In this document: positions 1 to 6,987 of the stretch, in pieces
Numbering within the stretch: position 1 is the first letter of the stretch
How the letters are laid out: each line of letters starts with the position of its first letter
Source of the DNA: Pseudarthrobacter sp. SSS035
GTDB taxonomy: Bacteria > Actinomycetota > Actinomycetes > Actinomycetales > Micrococcaceae
Direction of reading: 5' to 3'
Assembly (NCBI RefSeq): GCF_023273875.1
Contig: NZ_CP096882.1
Coordinates: 3,534,001 to 3,598,000 of the forward strand
DNA: 64,000 nucleotides
Program-made: the position numbers and the translations under genes
The notes under the pieces: model-generated
What the model was told of the DNA's origin: nothing
The model's database searches: none
Seen by the model: only the letters and a program-made list of their open reading frames with translations

Positions 1-14
1 TAAACTGGGCGGGT

Positions 15-113
15 ACTGCGGGAGCCCGTTGCAGCCGTCACAAAGCGGCCGGGCTGAGAGGGCGTCAGAGCCGACCGCTTGACCTGATCCGGCTAGTACC
101 GGCGTAGGGAAGG
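15..113 (+). promoter_or_regulatory. TPP (thiamine pyrophosphate) riboswitch, THI box
   Basis: The leader of the thiO-thiS-thiG operon carries the conserved THI-box pieces in order: a GCGGGAGCCCG-like P1/P2 segment near 18-28, the GGCTGAGAGGG core at 52-62, ACCTGATCCGG near 82-92, and the GCGTAGGGAAGG segment at 102-113, which also holds the ribosome binding site six bases before the thiO ATG. Known TPP riboswitches bind thiamine pyrophosphate and shut off thi genes. The overlap of the 3' conserved segment with the ribosome binding site suggests translational control here (inference). The left boundary is approximate because the window begins just upstream. Confidence 0.93.
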
Positions 114-118
114 AACAT

Positions 119-1471
119 ATGCCCCCCGCAATAAGCAGCCCACCTGAGTCCGCACGAGCCAGCCAGGCCACCGCCCTGCACGCCGACGTGGCCGTCATCG
201 GCGGCGGAGTCATCGGCCACGCCATAGCCTGGGAAGTCCGGCGGTCCGGCCGTTCGGTCGTGCTGATCGATGATGCTCCCGGCAACGGCGCCAGCTGGGC
301 AGCCGCCGGCATGCTGGCCCCTGTGAGCGAACTGCACTACCAGGAGGAAGACCTCCTTGAGCTGATGCTGGCATCCTCCGGCCTGTGGCCTGCCTTTGCG
401 GCGGACCTCGCCCTGGCCGGGGCTGGCGATACCGGATATCTGACGACGCCGACCCTGGCCATCGGCGCGGACGCTGCGGACCGCCGGGCACTGATGGACC
501 TCCGGGCCGTGCAGCAGGCCAGCGGCCTGGTGGTGGAACCCCTGACTGTCCGTGAGGCCAGGACCAGGGAATCCCTGCTCAGCCCGGCCATATCCTGCGC
601 CCTGGACATCCCCGCCGACCACCAGGTGGATCCACGGAAACTCGTGGCGTGCCTCCAGGAAGTCCTGGCCATCCACGAACCGGGAGCAGGAACAGCCGTG
701 GCAGGTGCCCGCGCGGGATTCGCCGTTGACCAACGTGCCGCTGCCCTGCTCTGGGAGGGCGGCCGCGTCATCGGCGTGAGGCTCGCCCACGGCGGAACTG
801 TCCAGGCCAAGGAGACCATCGTGGCCAACGGATTGCAGGCGGCGTCGCTGGAGGGCCTGCCGGGTGGACTGCATTTGCCCCTGCGGCCCGTCTACGGTGA
901 CATCCTGCGGCTGGCTGTTCCGCGGCACCTGCGCCCGCTCCTCACCTCCACTGTCCGCGGAATGGTCCATGGTGTGCCGGTCTATATCGTTCCCCGGCGG
1001 GACGGCACGGTGGTGATCGGGGCTACGCAGCGAGAAGACGCGCTCGCCGGGTCGGGCGAAGCCGCTGTCTCGGCGGGCGGCGTCTACCAGTTGCTGCGTG
1101 ACGCCCAGGTCCTGGTGCCGGCCGTCTCGGAGCTTGAACTCCTGGAATGCACGGCACGGGCAAGACCGGCGACCCCGGACAATGCGCCTCTCCTCGGCCG
1201 CGTACCGGTTTCCGCGCTAACGCCACGGAGGGGGAACACGGCGAACATTGCCGGGCTGATGGTTGCCACCGGATTCTTCCGACACGGAGTGCTGCTGGCT
1301 CCGGCGGCGGCGGCCATCTGCCGGGACCTGCTGGACGGCCGGACGGACCCGCGATGGGGGGCCCTCAGCCCGGCCCGCTTTTCAGGAAAGCACCACGTAG
1401 CCGGCACACAGTCCCCAGACAAGGACATCAGCAGCACGAAGGACCTCGACCCACAGAAGGAATCAGCATGA
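119..1471 (+). CDS. thiO: Glycine oxidase ThiO (FAD-dependent)
   Basis: A 450-residue D-amino-acid-oxidase-like flavoprotein that oxidises glycine to the imine used for the thiazole ring of thiamine. A Rossmann FAD-binding motif (GGGVIGHAIAWE, residues 28-39) lies at the N-terminus, followed by a SWAAAGMLAP segment typical of this family. The C-terminal part has the VATGFFRHGVLLAPA segment that closes the FAD site. It starts six bases after the riboswitch-embedded ribosome binding site and its stop overlaps the thiS start (ATGA). The last 30 or so residues are a polar tail beyond the fold, which is slightly long for the family. The thiS and thiG neighbours make the assignment firm. Confidence 0.92.
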   Translation: MPPAISSPPESARASQATALHADVAVIGGGVIGHAIAWEVRRSGRSVVLIDDAPGNGASWAAAGMLAPVSELHYQEEDLLELMLASSGLWPAFAADLALAGAGDTGYLTTPTLAIGADAADRRALMDLRAVQQASGLVVEPLTVREARTRESLLSPAISCALDIPADHQVDPRKLVACLQEVLAIHEPGAGTAVAGARAGFAVDQRAAALLWEGGRVIGVRLAHGGTVQAKETIVANGLQAASLEGLPGGLHLPLRPVYGDILRLAVPRHLRPLLTSTVRGMVHGVPVYIVPRRDGTVVIGATQREDALAGSGEAAVSAGGVYQLLRDAQVLVPAVSELELLECTARARPATPDNAPLLGRVPVSALTPRRGNTANIAGLMVATGFFRHGVLLAPAAAAICRDLLDGRTDPRWGALSPARFSGKHHVAGTQSPDKDISSTKDLDPQKESA

Positions 1472-1704
1472 ACATCACCCTCAACGGCTCGCGCCATTCC
1501 GTGGCGGACGACGCCTCCATCACCACCCTCATCAGCCAGATCACTGGCCGTCCCCTCGCGGCCAACGGCCAGGCAACAGACGGGCAGAAACTCGGCGTCG
1601 CCGTCGCCCATAACTCCGAAGTAGTACCCCGCAGCCAGTGGTTCGTCACGGCGCTCGCCGAAGGTGACGACGTCGAACTGGTCACAGCAGTCCAGGGAGG
1701 CTGA
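1468..1704 (+). CDS. thiS: Sulfur carrier protein ThiS
   Basis: A 78-residue ubiquitin-fold sulfur carrier. The open frame extends further upstream inside thiO, but the ATG at 1468 overlaps the thiO stop and gives the expected N-terminus (MNITLNG). The protein ends in the diagnostic Gly-Gly, whose C-terminal carboxylate is adenylated and then thiocarboxylated to carry sulfur for thiazole synthesis. The insert around residues 28-36 (PLAANGQATDGQ) is longer than in short ThiS proteins. The likely activating enzyme, MoeZ/ThiF type, is encoded 2.7 kb downstream at 4385-5584. Co-translation with thiO and thiG is implied by the spacing. Confidence 0.93.
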   Translation: MNITLNGSRHSVADDASITTLISQITGRPLAANGQATDGQKLGVAVAHNSEVVPRSQWFVTALAEGDDVELVTAVQGG

Positions 1705-1708
1705 CACC

Positions 1709-2524
1709 ATGACAGTAACCAGCAACATCAGCACACATAACCGTCCCGAGGGCGCAGACAGGCTGGTCATCGACGGCGTCGAGCTCGGCTCCCGCCTCAT
1801 CATGGGCACCGGTGGCGCCCCCAGCCTCGACGGGCTGGGCGCCGCCCTGCTGGCGTCCGGAACCGAGCTGACCACGGTGGCCATGCGCCGCTATTCGCCG
1901 GCTGAATCGGGGTCCCTTTTCCAGCTCCTGGTGGACCACGGGATCCGGATCCTGCCCAACACCGCCGGCTGCTTCACCGCCCGGGACGCGGTCATGACGG
2001 CGGAACTCGCCCGCCAAGCGCTGGAAACCGACTGGCTCAAGCTGGAAGTCATCGCCGACGAACAAACCCTGCTGCCGGACGCCGTGGAGCTCGTGGACGC
2101 CACGGAACAGCTTGTAAACCGGGGCTTCAAAGTGTTCGCGTACACCAACGATGACCCGGTCCTGGCCCTGCGGCTGGAAAACCTGGGTGCCACCGCGGTC
2201 ATGCCGCTCGGGGCGCCCATCGGCACCGGCCTGGGAATTCTGAATCCACACAACATCGAACTGATCGTCTCCCGCGCCTCGGTGCCCGTGGTGCTGGACG
2301 CCGGCATCGGCACGGCATCCGATGCCGCCCTGGCCATGGAGCTTGGCTGTGATGCCGTGCTGCTGGCCACCGCGGTCACGCGTGCGCAGAATCCGGCACT
2401 CATGGGGGAGGCCTTCAAACACGCCGTCATCGCCGGTAGGCTGGCGAAAGCGGCCGGCAGGATTCCGCGCCGCGAGCACGCCCTGGCGTCATCGGCCATG
2501 GAAGGCCGGGCAGAGTTTCTCTAG
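1709..2524 (+). CDS. thiG: Thiazole synthase ThiG
   Basis: A 271-residue TIM-barrel enzyme that joins 1-deoxyxylulose 5-phosphate, dehydroglycine and ThiS-thiocarboxylate into the thiazole phosphate of thiamine. Visible family motifs are GTGGAPSL near residues 33-40, the DWLKLEVI segment with the expected Schiff-base lysine at K111, GAPIGTG, and the C-terminal VLDAGIGTASDAALAMELGCD phosphate-binding region. The ATG at 1709 follows the thiS stop by four bases with AGGGAGG upstream, so it is preferred over the longer in-frame extension. It is the last gene under the TPP riboswitch; a GC-rich 73-base gap follows. Confidence 0.94.
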   Translation: MTVTSNISTHNRPEGADRLVIDGVELGSRLIMGTGGAPSLDGLGAALLASGTELTTVAMRRYSPAESGSLFQLLVDHGIRILPNTAGCFTARDAVMTAELARQALETDWLKLEVIADEQTLLPDAVELVDATEQLVNRGFKVFAYTNDDPVLALRLENLGATAVMPLGAPIGTGLGILNPHNIELIVSRASVPVVLDAGIGTASDAALAMELGCDAVLLATAVTRAQNPALMGEAFKHAVIAGRLAKAAGRIPRREHALASSAMEGRAEFL

Positions 2525-2597
2525 GCCGCTTTCTCCACGCCTGGCGCCCTCGGCCAAACGCCGGGGCGGGCTCACCGGACGAGCCTAGGAGGCCGCT

Positions 2598-2924
2598 GTG
2601 GCCGGCAAGGAAGACATACTCACGCGGGAGCGGATCGACGCCGTCCTGGCCGCGCTGCCCAACTGGCAGTACCGGCTGGGCGGGCTCGTCGCTGTCTATA
2701 AGACGCCGACGGCGGCCGCCGCTCTGGAGCTGATTGCCGCCGTCGGACGCCTGGCGGAAGAACAGAACCACCACCCGGACCTTGACTGGCGCTACAACAG
2801 GGTGCATCTGCGCTACACGTCCCACGACGCCGGCGGCGAGGTCACTGAGCGGGATGCCGCTGCTGCCGCGGCCGTGAGTGCTGCTGCCGTTCGGCTCGGC
2901 GCCACAGCCCAGCCGGTGGGTTAA
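2598..2924 (+). CDS. 4a-hydroxytetrahydrobiopterin dehydratase (pterin carbinolamine dehydratase)
   Basis: A 108-residue protein with a GTG start preceded by AGGAGG. It carries the PCD/DCoH signature: E-x3-H-H-P with a spaced W-R-Y, then V-H-L and a T-E-R-D segment (residues about 55-90). The two adjacent histidines are the catalytic residues of pterin-4a-carbinolamine dehydratases. The enzyme normally regenerates pterin cofactor after aromatic amino acid hydroxylation, but in bacteria without such a hydroxylase the role is often unclear, and no hydroxylase is in this window. It is probably transcribed with or just after the thi operon, before a strong hairpin. Confidence 0.88.
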   Translation: MAGKEDILTRERIDAVLAALPNWQYRLGGLVAVYKTPTAAAALELIAAVGRLAEEQNHHPDLDWRYNRVHLRYTSHDAGGEVTERDAAAAAAVSAAAVRLGATAQPVG

Positions 2925-2941
2925 GCCGCCGGGTTAAAGGA

Positions 2942-2982
2942 CCGTGACCACGCACCCTGCTGGGGTGGTGGTCACGGGTTCT
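2942..2982. terminator. Probable bidirectional transcription terminator
   Basis: A perfect 10-bp inverted repeat, CCGTGACCAC at 2942-2951 against GTGGTCACGG at 2968-2977, is followed by a short T-rich stretch (TTCTT). It sits between the convergent dehydratase and the small membrane protein gene and could serve both strands. Confidence 0.7.
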
Positions 2983-3001
2983 TAAGGAAAAAGGGCGCGG
3001 C

Positions 3002-3304
3002 CTAAAGCTTGAGCGCCTGCGTCAGCCGCCGCGTATCGTGGCTTTCGCGCGTCCGGCCCAGGTAGATGACCGTCCCGATGGCAGCGACGGTGCCGAGCGC
3101 CATGGGCAGGACCCACGGAATCCACGTCAGGCCCGGCTGGTAGCCAAAACCTGCCGCGATGAAAATGATCCAGCTGACCGCGCCCACCACCACGGCAACC
3201 CCTGCGGGCAACCCTGTGCCGTACCGCGTATGGCGCTTGTCATTCGCCCAGACAACAAAGCCTGCGGCTGCTGTGACCAGGACAACGATGGTCAGCGAAA
3301 GCAT
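3002..3304 (-). CDS. Small three-helix membrane protein, function unknown
   Basis: A 100-residue protein with three predicted transmembrane helices: residues about 2-18, about 33-55 and about 64-82. A basic loop (NDKRHTRYG) follows helix 1 and a basic tail (GRTRESHDTRR) follows helix 3. The start at 3304 (MLSLTIVV) has a GAGGAG ribosome binding site five bases upstream and is preferred over an in-frame start 27 bases earlier. It is in the same direction as and just downstream of DUF3107 and the TetR gene. I do not recognise the family; similar small membrane proteins are common beside DUF3107 in related bacteria, but no function can be inferred. Confidence 0.75.
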   Translation of the reverse strand: MLSLTIVVLVTAAAGFVVWANDKRHTRYGTGLPAGVAVVVGAVSWIIFIAAGFGYQPGLTWIPWVLPMALGTVAAIGTVIYLGRTRESHDTRRLTQALKL

Positions 3305-3358
3305 GGAATCTCCTCGGAAAGCAGCGGCCAACCGCCAAGGCGGCTGGCCGCGGACGTG

Positions 3359-3583
3359 CTAGAACTGGCCGAAACCGACCTTGCGGGCCTCTTCGGCGCC
3401 GATTTCCACGTAACCCAGGGCGTTGCCGGGAACGATGATGATGCGTCCCTTGTCGTCCGTGAGGCGGAGTTCTGTGCCCTTGGTGATGGCTTCTTCAACG
3501 ACCGTGGCTACAGCGTCAGCATCCTGAGCCGATTCCAATACGATTTCGCGGCCAATGTTCTGAATGCCGATCTTAATTTCCAA
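3359..3583 (-). CDS. DUF3107 domain-containing protein
   Basis: A 74-residue soluble protein beginning MEIKIGIQNIGREIVLES, matching the actinobacterial DUF3107 family in full length (the M. tuberculosis TB9.4/Rv3208A type, from memory). The sequence predicts an alternating strand/helix fold: a beta strand, an acidic helix (DADAVATVVEEAI), then two strands around GRIIIVPGNALGYVEIG. No catalytic residues are recognisable. It lies 51 bases downstream of the TetR gene on the same strand, the same pairing as in mycobacteria. Function is unknown. Confidence 0.85.
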   Translation of the reverse strand: MEIKIGIQNIGREIVLESAQDADAVATVVEEAITKGTELRLTDDKGRIIIVPGNALGYVEIGAEEARKVGFGQF

Positions 3584-3634
3584 AAGGGGGCCTCCCAGCC
3601 AATCAAAGTTTTCTTGGGTTCTCTTATTTGTAGT

Positions 3635-4300
3635 CTAGGACTCTTTGGGGAATCGAGAGATTCCGCGCCAAGCTAAACGGTAAATGAGGTCGCTGGCCAC
3701 ATCGAGGTCCAGGTTCCCGTCCGTTTCCAGCCAGTAACGCGCGCTGACCTGGGCCATTCCGGCTAGGCCGCGGCCCAGAAGCTGCGCCTCCAGGTGGGGC
3801 AGCTTGGTGTCCTCGGCAATCACGCGGGCAACGGCGTCCGCGAAGGTTTTGTTGAAGGTCTCGAGGCGTGAACTGACGTCGGGATCGTTGATGAGGTCCG
3901 ATTCGAAGACCAGGCGGTGGGCCTGGTCATCGCTGGCGATGAAGCGGAAATAAGCACGCATCACGGCCTGGACACGTTCGTCATTGTCGGTGGTGGAGCT
4001 CAACGCACCGAGCATCAGGTCCGTCAGCGACGCGAGGTGGCTGTCCAGCAGGGCAAGATACAGCTCGCGTTTGGACGGGAAGTGCTGGTACAACACCGGT
4101 TTGCTGACATGGGCCGTTTCGGCGATTTCATCCATGGCGGCGCCATGGTAGCCGTTGGCGACAAAAACCTCCTGCGCCGCAGCGAGGAGCTGCGCCCGGC
4201 GCTCGTCCCGGGGAAGCCGGGCGGACCGCTGGCCTGCAGTGCGTTGAGGTGCGGCCGGTTCGCCGCCGGACGCCCGGTCAGCCCGTGCTTCATGGACCAC
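3635..4300 (-). CDS. TetR/AcrR family transcriptional regulator
   Basis: A 221-residue regulator with a GTG start at 4300 supported by an AGTAGGG ribosome binding site; the ATG at 4293 is in another frame. After a disordered basic N-tail the TetR helix-turn-helix spans about residues 30-77 (RRAQLLAAAQEVF, then AMDEIAETAHVSKPVLYQHFPSKRELY). The C-terminal ligand-binding half is all-helical. It is divergent from moeZ and co-directional with DUF3107. A near-palindrome in the intergenic region (4336-4347) is a candidate autoregulatory site. The ligand is unknown. The order TetR, DUF3107 and nearby moeZ resembles Rv3208, Rv3208A and Rv3206c. Confidence 0.88.
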   Translation of the reverse strand: MVHEARADRASGGEPAAPQRTAGQRSARLPRDERRAQLLAAAQEVFVANGYHGAAMDEIAETAHVSKPVLYQHFPSKRELYLALLDSHLASLTDLMLGALSSTTDNDERVQAVMRAYFRFIASDDQAHRLVFESDLINDPDVSSRLETFNKTFADAVARVIAEDTKLPHLEAQLLGRGLAGMAQVSARYWLETDGNLDLDVASDLIYRLAWRGISRFPKES

Positions 4301-4335
4301 AGTTGCCCTACTTTCCCTTGCCGTTACCTACACAA

Positions 4336-4347
4336 TACTGCGCGGTA
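4336..4347. promoter_or_regulatory. Near-palindrome in the tetR-moeZ intergenic region (candidate operator)
   Basis: TACTGCGCGGTA is palindromic except for one symmetric pair and is flanked by AT on both sides. It lies 36 bases upstream of the divergent TetR gene start and 37 bases before moeZ, where a TetR autorepressor site would be expected. Sequence symmetry is the only direct evidence. Confidence 0.35.
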
Positions 4348-4384
4348 ATATGACCGGGCGGTATCTCGGGGCATACATTGAAGT

Positions 4385-5584
4385 ATGGCTTCGACTTTGA
4401 CCGCAAATGATTCCTCTGTCTCGCTTAACCCGCTCGTGGAGCCCGCCGGTGAACTGACGCCGGCCGAGGTGGAACGCTACTCGCGGCACCTCATCATTCC
4501 CGAAATCGGAGCGGTGGGGCAGCGGCGGCTGAAGAACGCCAGGGTACTTGTTATCGGCGCCGGGGGACTGGGCTCGCCCGCCCTGCTCTACTTGGCGGCA
4601 GCGGGCGTGGGGACCCTGGGAATCATCGACGACGACGCCGTTGACCTCAGCAACCTGCAACGCCAGGTGATCCACGGCGTCGCCGACGTAGGACGGCCCA
4701 AGATCGAATCCGCGCGGGACGCCATCGCGGCCCTGAACCCGCTTGTGGAGGTCCGGCTGCACAACGTCAGGCTGGATGCCTCCAACGCACTGGAGCTGTT
4801 CGCGGACTACGATCTGATCCTTGACGGGGCGGACAACTTCGCCACCCGCTACCTGGTCAACGATGCCGCCGCCATCCTCGGCAAGCCCTATGTGTGGGGA
4901 TCGATCTTCCGCTTCGACGGTCAGGTCAGCGTGTTCTGGGAAAAGCACGGACCCACCTACCGGGACCTTTATCCCGAGGCGCCGCCCGCCGGATCCGTGC
5001 CCTCCTGCGGCGAGGGCGGCGTCTTCGGCATGCTCTGTGCTGCTGTGGGTTCACTCATGGTGACCGAGGCAGTGAAGCTGATCACCGGCGTCGGACGTTC
5101 ACTCTTGGGCAGGGTGGCACTGTTTGATGCGCTGGGCGGCAGCTGGCGCGAGATCCGAGTGTCCAAGGACCCGGCGGCCGAGCCCATTACGGAACTGACC
5201 GACTACGAAGCTTTCTGCGGCATCACCCCCGCCGCCTCCGCCGACACGGAGCACACAGTGACGGCAACCCAGCTGGCCACCATGCTGGCGTCCCGGAAGG
5301 CAGGCTTGAAGGACTTCGAGCTGGTGGACGTCAGGGAAACCGGCGAACACGACATCGTGAGCATCGACGGCTCGGTGCTGATCCCGCAGGGCAGGATCCT
5401 CGCCGGGGAGGCCTGGGCGGAACTTCCGCAGGACAAGGACATTGTGTTCCACTGCAAGGCGGGCACGCGGTCAGCCAACGTGCTGGAGGCTGCGCGGAAG
5501 GCAGGCTACCAGCGGGTCAGCCACCTCGACGGTGGAATCCTGGCCTGGGTGCGCGACGTCGAGCCGCAGAAGCCGGTCTACTGA
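4385..5584 (+). CDS. moeZ: MoeZ: MoeB/ThiF-type adenylyltransferase fused to a rhodanese sulfurtransferase
   Basis: A 399-residue two-domain protein. Residues about 27-275 form the E1-like adenylyltransferase domain with the ATP-binding GAGGLGSP motif (about 58-65), the IDDDAVDLSNLQRQ segment and DGADNFATRYLVND. Residues about 290-399 form a rhodanese domain with active-site loop CKAGTRS; its persulfide cysteine is C357. The zinc-binding CxxC of E. coli MoeB is absent (YRDLYPE in its place), as usual for MoeZ. Such proteins adenylate and sulfurate the C-terminal Gly-Gly of carrier proteins. With thiS nearby and no separate thiF visible, ThiS is a plausible client (inference), together with MoaD- and CysO-type carriers elsewhere. 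Confidence 0.92.
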   Translation: MASTLTANDSSVSLNPLVEPAGELTPAEVERYSRHLIIPEIGAVGQRRLKNARVLVIGAGGLGSPALLYLAAAGVGTLGIIDDDAVDLSNLQRQVIHGVADVGRPKIESARDAIAALNPLVEVRLHNVRLDASNALELFADYDLILDGADNFATRYLVNDAAAILGKPYVWGSIFRFDGQVSVFWEKHGPTYRDLYPEAPPAGSVPSCGEGGVFGMLCAAVGSLMVTEAVKLITGVGRSLLGRVALFDALGGSWREIRVSKDPAAEPITELTDYEAFCGITPAASADTEHTVTATQLATMLASRKAGLKDFELVDVRETGEHDIVSIDGSVLIPQGRILAGEAWAELPQDKDIVFHCKAGTRSANVLEAARKAGYQRVSHLDGGILAWVRDVEPQKPVY

Positions 5585-5597
5585 CCCTGTCGCCCTG

Positions 5598-5618
5598 CAA
5601 CGACGCTCTCTCACTTTT
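5598..5618 (+). repeat. Left terminal inverted repeat of the IS30 element
   Basis: CAACGACG followed by CTCTCTCACTTTT. It matches the reverse complement of 6960-6980 at 20 of 21 positions (CAA versus CAG near the outer end). Confidence 0.85.
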
Positions 5619-5628
5619 CGCCCCTAAT

Positions 5629-5682
5629 TCAACGACGCTCCCTCAGTCTCTTGAAAGAAGTGAGAGAGCGTTGAGGGCAGAG
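5629..5682. repeat. Internal hairpin built from additional copies of the IS30 end sequence
   Basis: Just inside the left end, a direct copy of the end motif (CAACGACGCTCCCTCAG, from 5630) and an inverted copy (AAGTGAGAGAGCGTTGAGGGC, about 5661-5681) face each other across TTGAAAG and can fold into an imperfect stem. The inverted copy also shares the GCCCT that lies outside the left end. It may be the original intergenic palindrome targeted by the element, extra transposase-binding sites, or a relic of an earlier insertion. Confidence 0.6.
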
Positions 5683-5723
5683 TCATACGGTCGTAGCAAC
5701 GCTCTGATTGATGGAGCGTTTTC

Positions 5724-6911
5724 ATGGCCAGATCATTTCCTCCGAATACCCGCACCGAGTTCGTTGACATGGTGTGTGGCGGGATGTCGATTGTCGCTGC
5801 CGCGCGGCGTGTCGGAGTCACGCATGGGGCTGGGAGGAACTGGTGGGCCCAGTCTGGCCACATGATGACTGTGAACATGGGCGCTGTTGGGGGTCTTTCG
5901 GATCCGGCACCGACGGCGGACGGTCCGGGTGGCCGGGCGTTGAACTTGGCTGATCGGGGGATGATCCAGATGGGTCGGCGGAAGGGACTCAGCTATGCCG
6001 ACATTGGTGAGGCGATTGGTCGGGACAAGTCGGTGGTCTGGCGGGAGGTGAACCGGAACGCCAGCGCGGACGGGGTGTATTACGCCTCGGTCGCCCATAC
6101 GAGGGCGCATCAGGCCAGGCGCCGGCCCAAGGCGTTGAAGCTGGTCGAGGACGAGGATCTGTGCCGGCTGATCGGCGTGTGGATGGATGACGGGTGGAGT
6201 CCGAAACTGATCTCGGCGATGTTGGCGTTTTACTTCGCCGGTGATCACACTATGCAGGTGAGCCACGAGACGATCTACCAGGCGCTGTATGTTCAATCCC
6301 GCGGAAGTCTGCGGGCAGATCTGGCCGAGAAGCTCAGCCTGAAGCGGAAGCAGCGCGTTCCCCACGCCGCGGACCGGCACAAGAACAGCCCTTACAAGGA
6401 GGCGTTCAAGATCAGTGCGCGCCCGGCCGAGGTCCAGGACCGGGCAGTGCCGGGGCATTGGGAAGGTGACCTCATCATCGGCTGCGACGGGACCGCGATC
6501 GGAACACTCGTGGAACGCTCGACCAGGTTCACGATCCTCCTCCACCTCGCCGGGGACCACACCGCTGAGACTGTCGCCGCCGCGATGATCCGGGAGATGG
6601 GCCAGCTCCCGGATCACCTGCGACGGTCGATCACCTGGGACCGCGGCACGGAACTGGCCGAATACGCCCAAATCCAGACCGCACTCGAGACCACGCTCTA
6701 CTTCTGCGACCCGCACTCACCCTGGCAGCGCGGGACCAACGAGAACACCAACCGGCTCCTGCGGTTCTGGTTCGAGAAAGGCTCTGACCTCTCCGTTCAC
6801 ACCCCGGAGGACCTCCGCCGGGTCGCCGCGAAACTCAACCGCCGGCCCCGGCCCACCCTTAACCTCGAGACCCCAGCCAACCGGCTGAACCAGCTGCTAC
6901 ACGCGGCATAA
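5724..6911 (+). CDS. IS30-family transposase
   Basis: A 395-residue transposase. The N-terminal part has two helix-turn-helix regions: residues about 8-42 and about 74-110, the latter with the IS30 signature (LNLADRGMIQMGRRKGLSYADIG, then IGRDKSVVWREVNRN). The C-terminal DDE integrase core shows the first Asp in HWEGDLIIG, the second in TWDRGTELAEY and the Glu in GTNENTNRLLR, all in IS30 context. Length and motif order are complete and there is no frameshift, so the element may be active. The start is the ATG at 5724. Confidence 0.93.
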   Translation: MARSFPPNTRTEFVDMVCGGMSIVAAARRVGVTHGAGRNWWAQSGHMMTVNMGAVGGLSDPAPTADGPGGRALNLADRGMIQMGRRKGLSYADIGEAIGRDKSVVWREVNRNASADGVYYASVAHTRAHQARRRPKALKLVEDEDLCRLIGVWMDDGWSPKLISAMLAFYFAGDHTMQVSHETIYQALYVQSRGSLRADLAEKLSLKRKQRVPHAADRHKNSPYKEAFKISARPAEVQDRAVPGHWEGDLIIGCDGTAIGTLVERSTRFTILLHLAGDHTAETVAAAMIREMGQLPDHLRRSITWDRGTELAEYAQIQTALETTLYFCDPHSPWQRGTNENTNRLLRFWFEKGSDLSVHTPEDLRRVAAKLNRRPRPTLNLETPANRLNQLLHAA

Positions 6912-6959
6912 ACCCCCGCGTTGCTCCGACTACTTGACTTTGCCGAGGCAATTCGAGCC

Positions 6960-6980
6960 AAAAGTGAGAGAGCGTCGCTG
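6960..6980 (-). repeat. Right terminal inverted repeat of the IS30 element
   Basis: AAAAGTGAGAGAG followed by CGTCGCTG, the inverted partner of 5598-5618 with one mismatch. It ends seven bases short of the hemA stop codon. Confidence 0.85.
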
Positions 6981-6987
6981 GGGGGGG

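Larger units (their letters stand above)
5598..6980 (+). mobile_element. IS30-family insertion sequence
   Basis: An element of about 1.38 kb bounded by near-perfect terminal inverted repeats (5598-5618 and 6960-6980) and carrying one full-length IS30-type transposase. It occupies the space between convergent moeZ and hemA, starting 13 bases after the moeZ stop and ending 7 bases before the hemA stop, so neither gene is interrupted. No convincing target duplication is visible in the flanks (CTG on the left, GGG on the right). The exact ends are uncertain by a few bases because the similarity around the left end continues outward into GCCCT, which also appears in an internal hairpin. Confidence 0.85.
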
